Shown here one piece after another: positions 63,550 to 64,000 of a stretch of 64,000 nucleotides of DNA (positions within the stretch are counted from its first letter, which is position 1; each line of letters starts with the position of its first letter). The position numbers and the translations under genes were made by a program. This stretch comes from Actinacidiphila rubida (GTDB lineage Bacteria > Actinomycetota > Actinomycetes > Streptomycetales > Streptomycetaceae). The notes under the pieces are model-generated. The model searched no databases, was not told the origin of the DNA, and saw nothing but the letters and a program-made list of their open reading frames with translations. The stretch is from positions 1 through 64,000 of the forward strand of contig NZ_FODD01000004.1 of the NCBI RefSeq assembly GCF_900110255.1, read 5' to 3'.

Positions 63550-64000
63550 TTACCGCGGCGGCGCTTCCCGCGCTCCCGCGGCCTCCTCCGCGTCGCGCAC
63601 CGCCGCCGGCTCCCGCGTCCCGCCGCGGGCCAGCCGGCTGTGCGAGCGGCCGTAGCCGACGTAGACGACGAGGCCGGCCAGCATCCAGCCGGCGAAGCGC
63701 AGCCAGGTCTCGGCGCTGAGGTTGATCATGAGCCACAGCGACGCGCACACCGACAGCGACGGGAGGACCGGCACCCAGGGCGCCCGGAAGGCCCGGTGCA
63801 GGTCGGGGCGGGTGCGGCGGAGCACGATGACGCCGACGGCGACGACGACGAAGGCGAAGAGGGTGCCGATGTTCACCATCTGCTCCAGCTCGCCGACGGT
63901 GAAGAAGCCGGCGATCAGCGCCACGACCACGCCGAGCAGCACGGTGGTGCGGTACGGGGTGCCGTACCGGGGGTGGACCTGGGAGAAGGCCCGCGGCAGC
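63550..64000 (-). CDS. APC-family amino acid permease (C-terminal part; continues past the right edge)
   Basis: The visible 149 codons give the last helices of an APC transporter, with PRAFSQVHPRYGTPYRTT, the conserved loop of cationic amino acid transporters (YhdG/CAT type), then FTVGELEQMVNIGTLFAF and WVPVLPSLSVCASLWLM. The TAA stop is at 63550-63552. The start and most of the gene lie beyond the window. Confidence 0.85.
   Translation of the reverse strand, partial: LPRAFSQVHPRYGTPYRTTVLLGVVVALIAGFFTVGELEQMVNIGTLFAFVVVAVGVIVLRRTRPDLHRAFRAPWVPVLPSLSVCASLWLMINLSAETWLRFAGWMLAGLVVYVGYGRSHSRLARGGTREPAAVRDAEEAAGAREAPPR

Overview
The window is about 72% GC, its genes carry almost only G or C at third codon positions, GTG starts are common, and neighbouring genes often overlap by four bases (ATGA/GTGA). 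Together with an actinobacterial Cys-rich leader peptide, the coproporphyrin-dependent heme genes (hemE, hemY, hemQ), a SAV2148-family HEPN protein and DUF3000/DUF4349 genes, this points to a chromosomal core segment of a Streptomyces-type actinomycete (Streptomycetaceae). I see no rRNA, tRNA, CRISPR array, integrase, transposase or prophage.

Layout, left to right. 1-5.1 kb: a YihY/BrkB membrane protein (cut by the left edge) divergent from a frameshifted aidB acyl-CoA dehydrogenase, then a GAF/winged-helix regulator and a GNAT enzyme. 5.1-15.1 kb: one long sulfur-assimilation operon: 27-aa Cys leader peptide, sulfite reductase, small zinc ribbon, cysH, cysC, cysD, cysN, a sulfonate-type ABC importer and a sirohydrochlorin chelatase that makes siroheme for the sulfite reductase. 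15.2-23.7 kb: acyltransferase, a frameshifted MMPL exporter, an ECF sigma factor whose 3' end overlaps a convergent STAS gene, a phosphotransferase, a DnaQ-like exonuclease and the HEPN protein. 23.9-31.8 kb: glgX, treY and treZ, which trim glycogen or maltodextrin and turn it into trehalose, with a GNAT gene and a small CxxC protein between and after them.

31.9-45.1 kb: PPK2, ZapE, a RibD-like reductase, a conserved protein, murC and msrB; then an acetate block on the minus strand: acs and an AceP/SatP-type transporter, preceded by a LytS/LytTR two-component pair, a two-TM accessory protein and an acetate-type Na+ symporter. 45.4-49.6 kb: DHA2 exporter, fused ABC exporter, PTH2-type peptidyl-tRNA hydrolase. 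49.7-54.3 kb: late heme genes hemQ, hemY, hemE flanking a DUF4349 lipoprotein. 54.5-61.1 kb: DUF3000 protein, LuxR-type regulator, RNase D, and the fadA-fadB beta-oxidation pair. 61.3-64 kb: an ArsR-like regulator, a membrane-anchored thioredoxin-fold protein whose CxxC has become SPVS, and an APC permease cut by the right edge.

No clearly new defence or biosynthetic system is visible. The most unusual points are: a 93-bp in-frame tandem duplication at the cysC/cysD junction that lengthens CysC and copies the cysD ribosome-binding site; the attenuator-like leader peptide; a near-symmetric -10 element shared by two divergent, apparently leaderless genes; a U-tract terminator on the minus strand with no known gene feeding it; and two large genes (aidB, MMPL) each broken by what looks like the loss of one C. 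Coordinates of starts are my choices from codon phase, spacing to ribosome-binding sites and family alignment from memory; no database search was possible.
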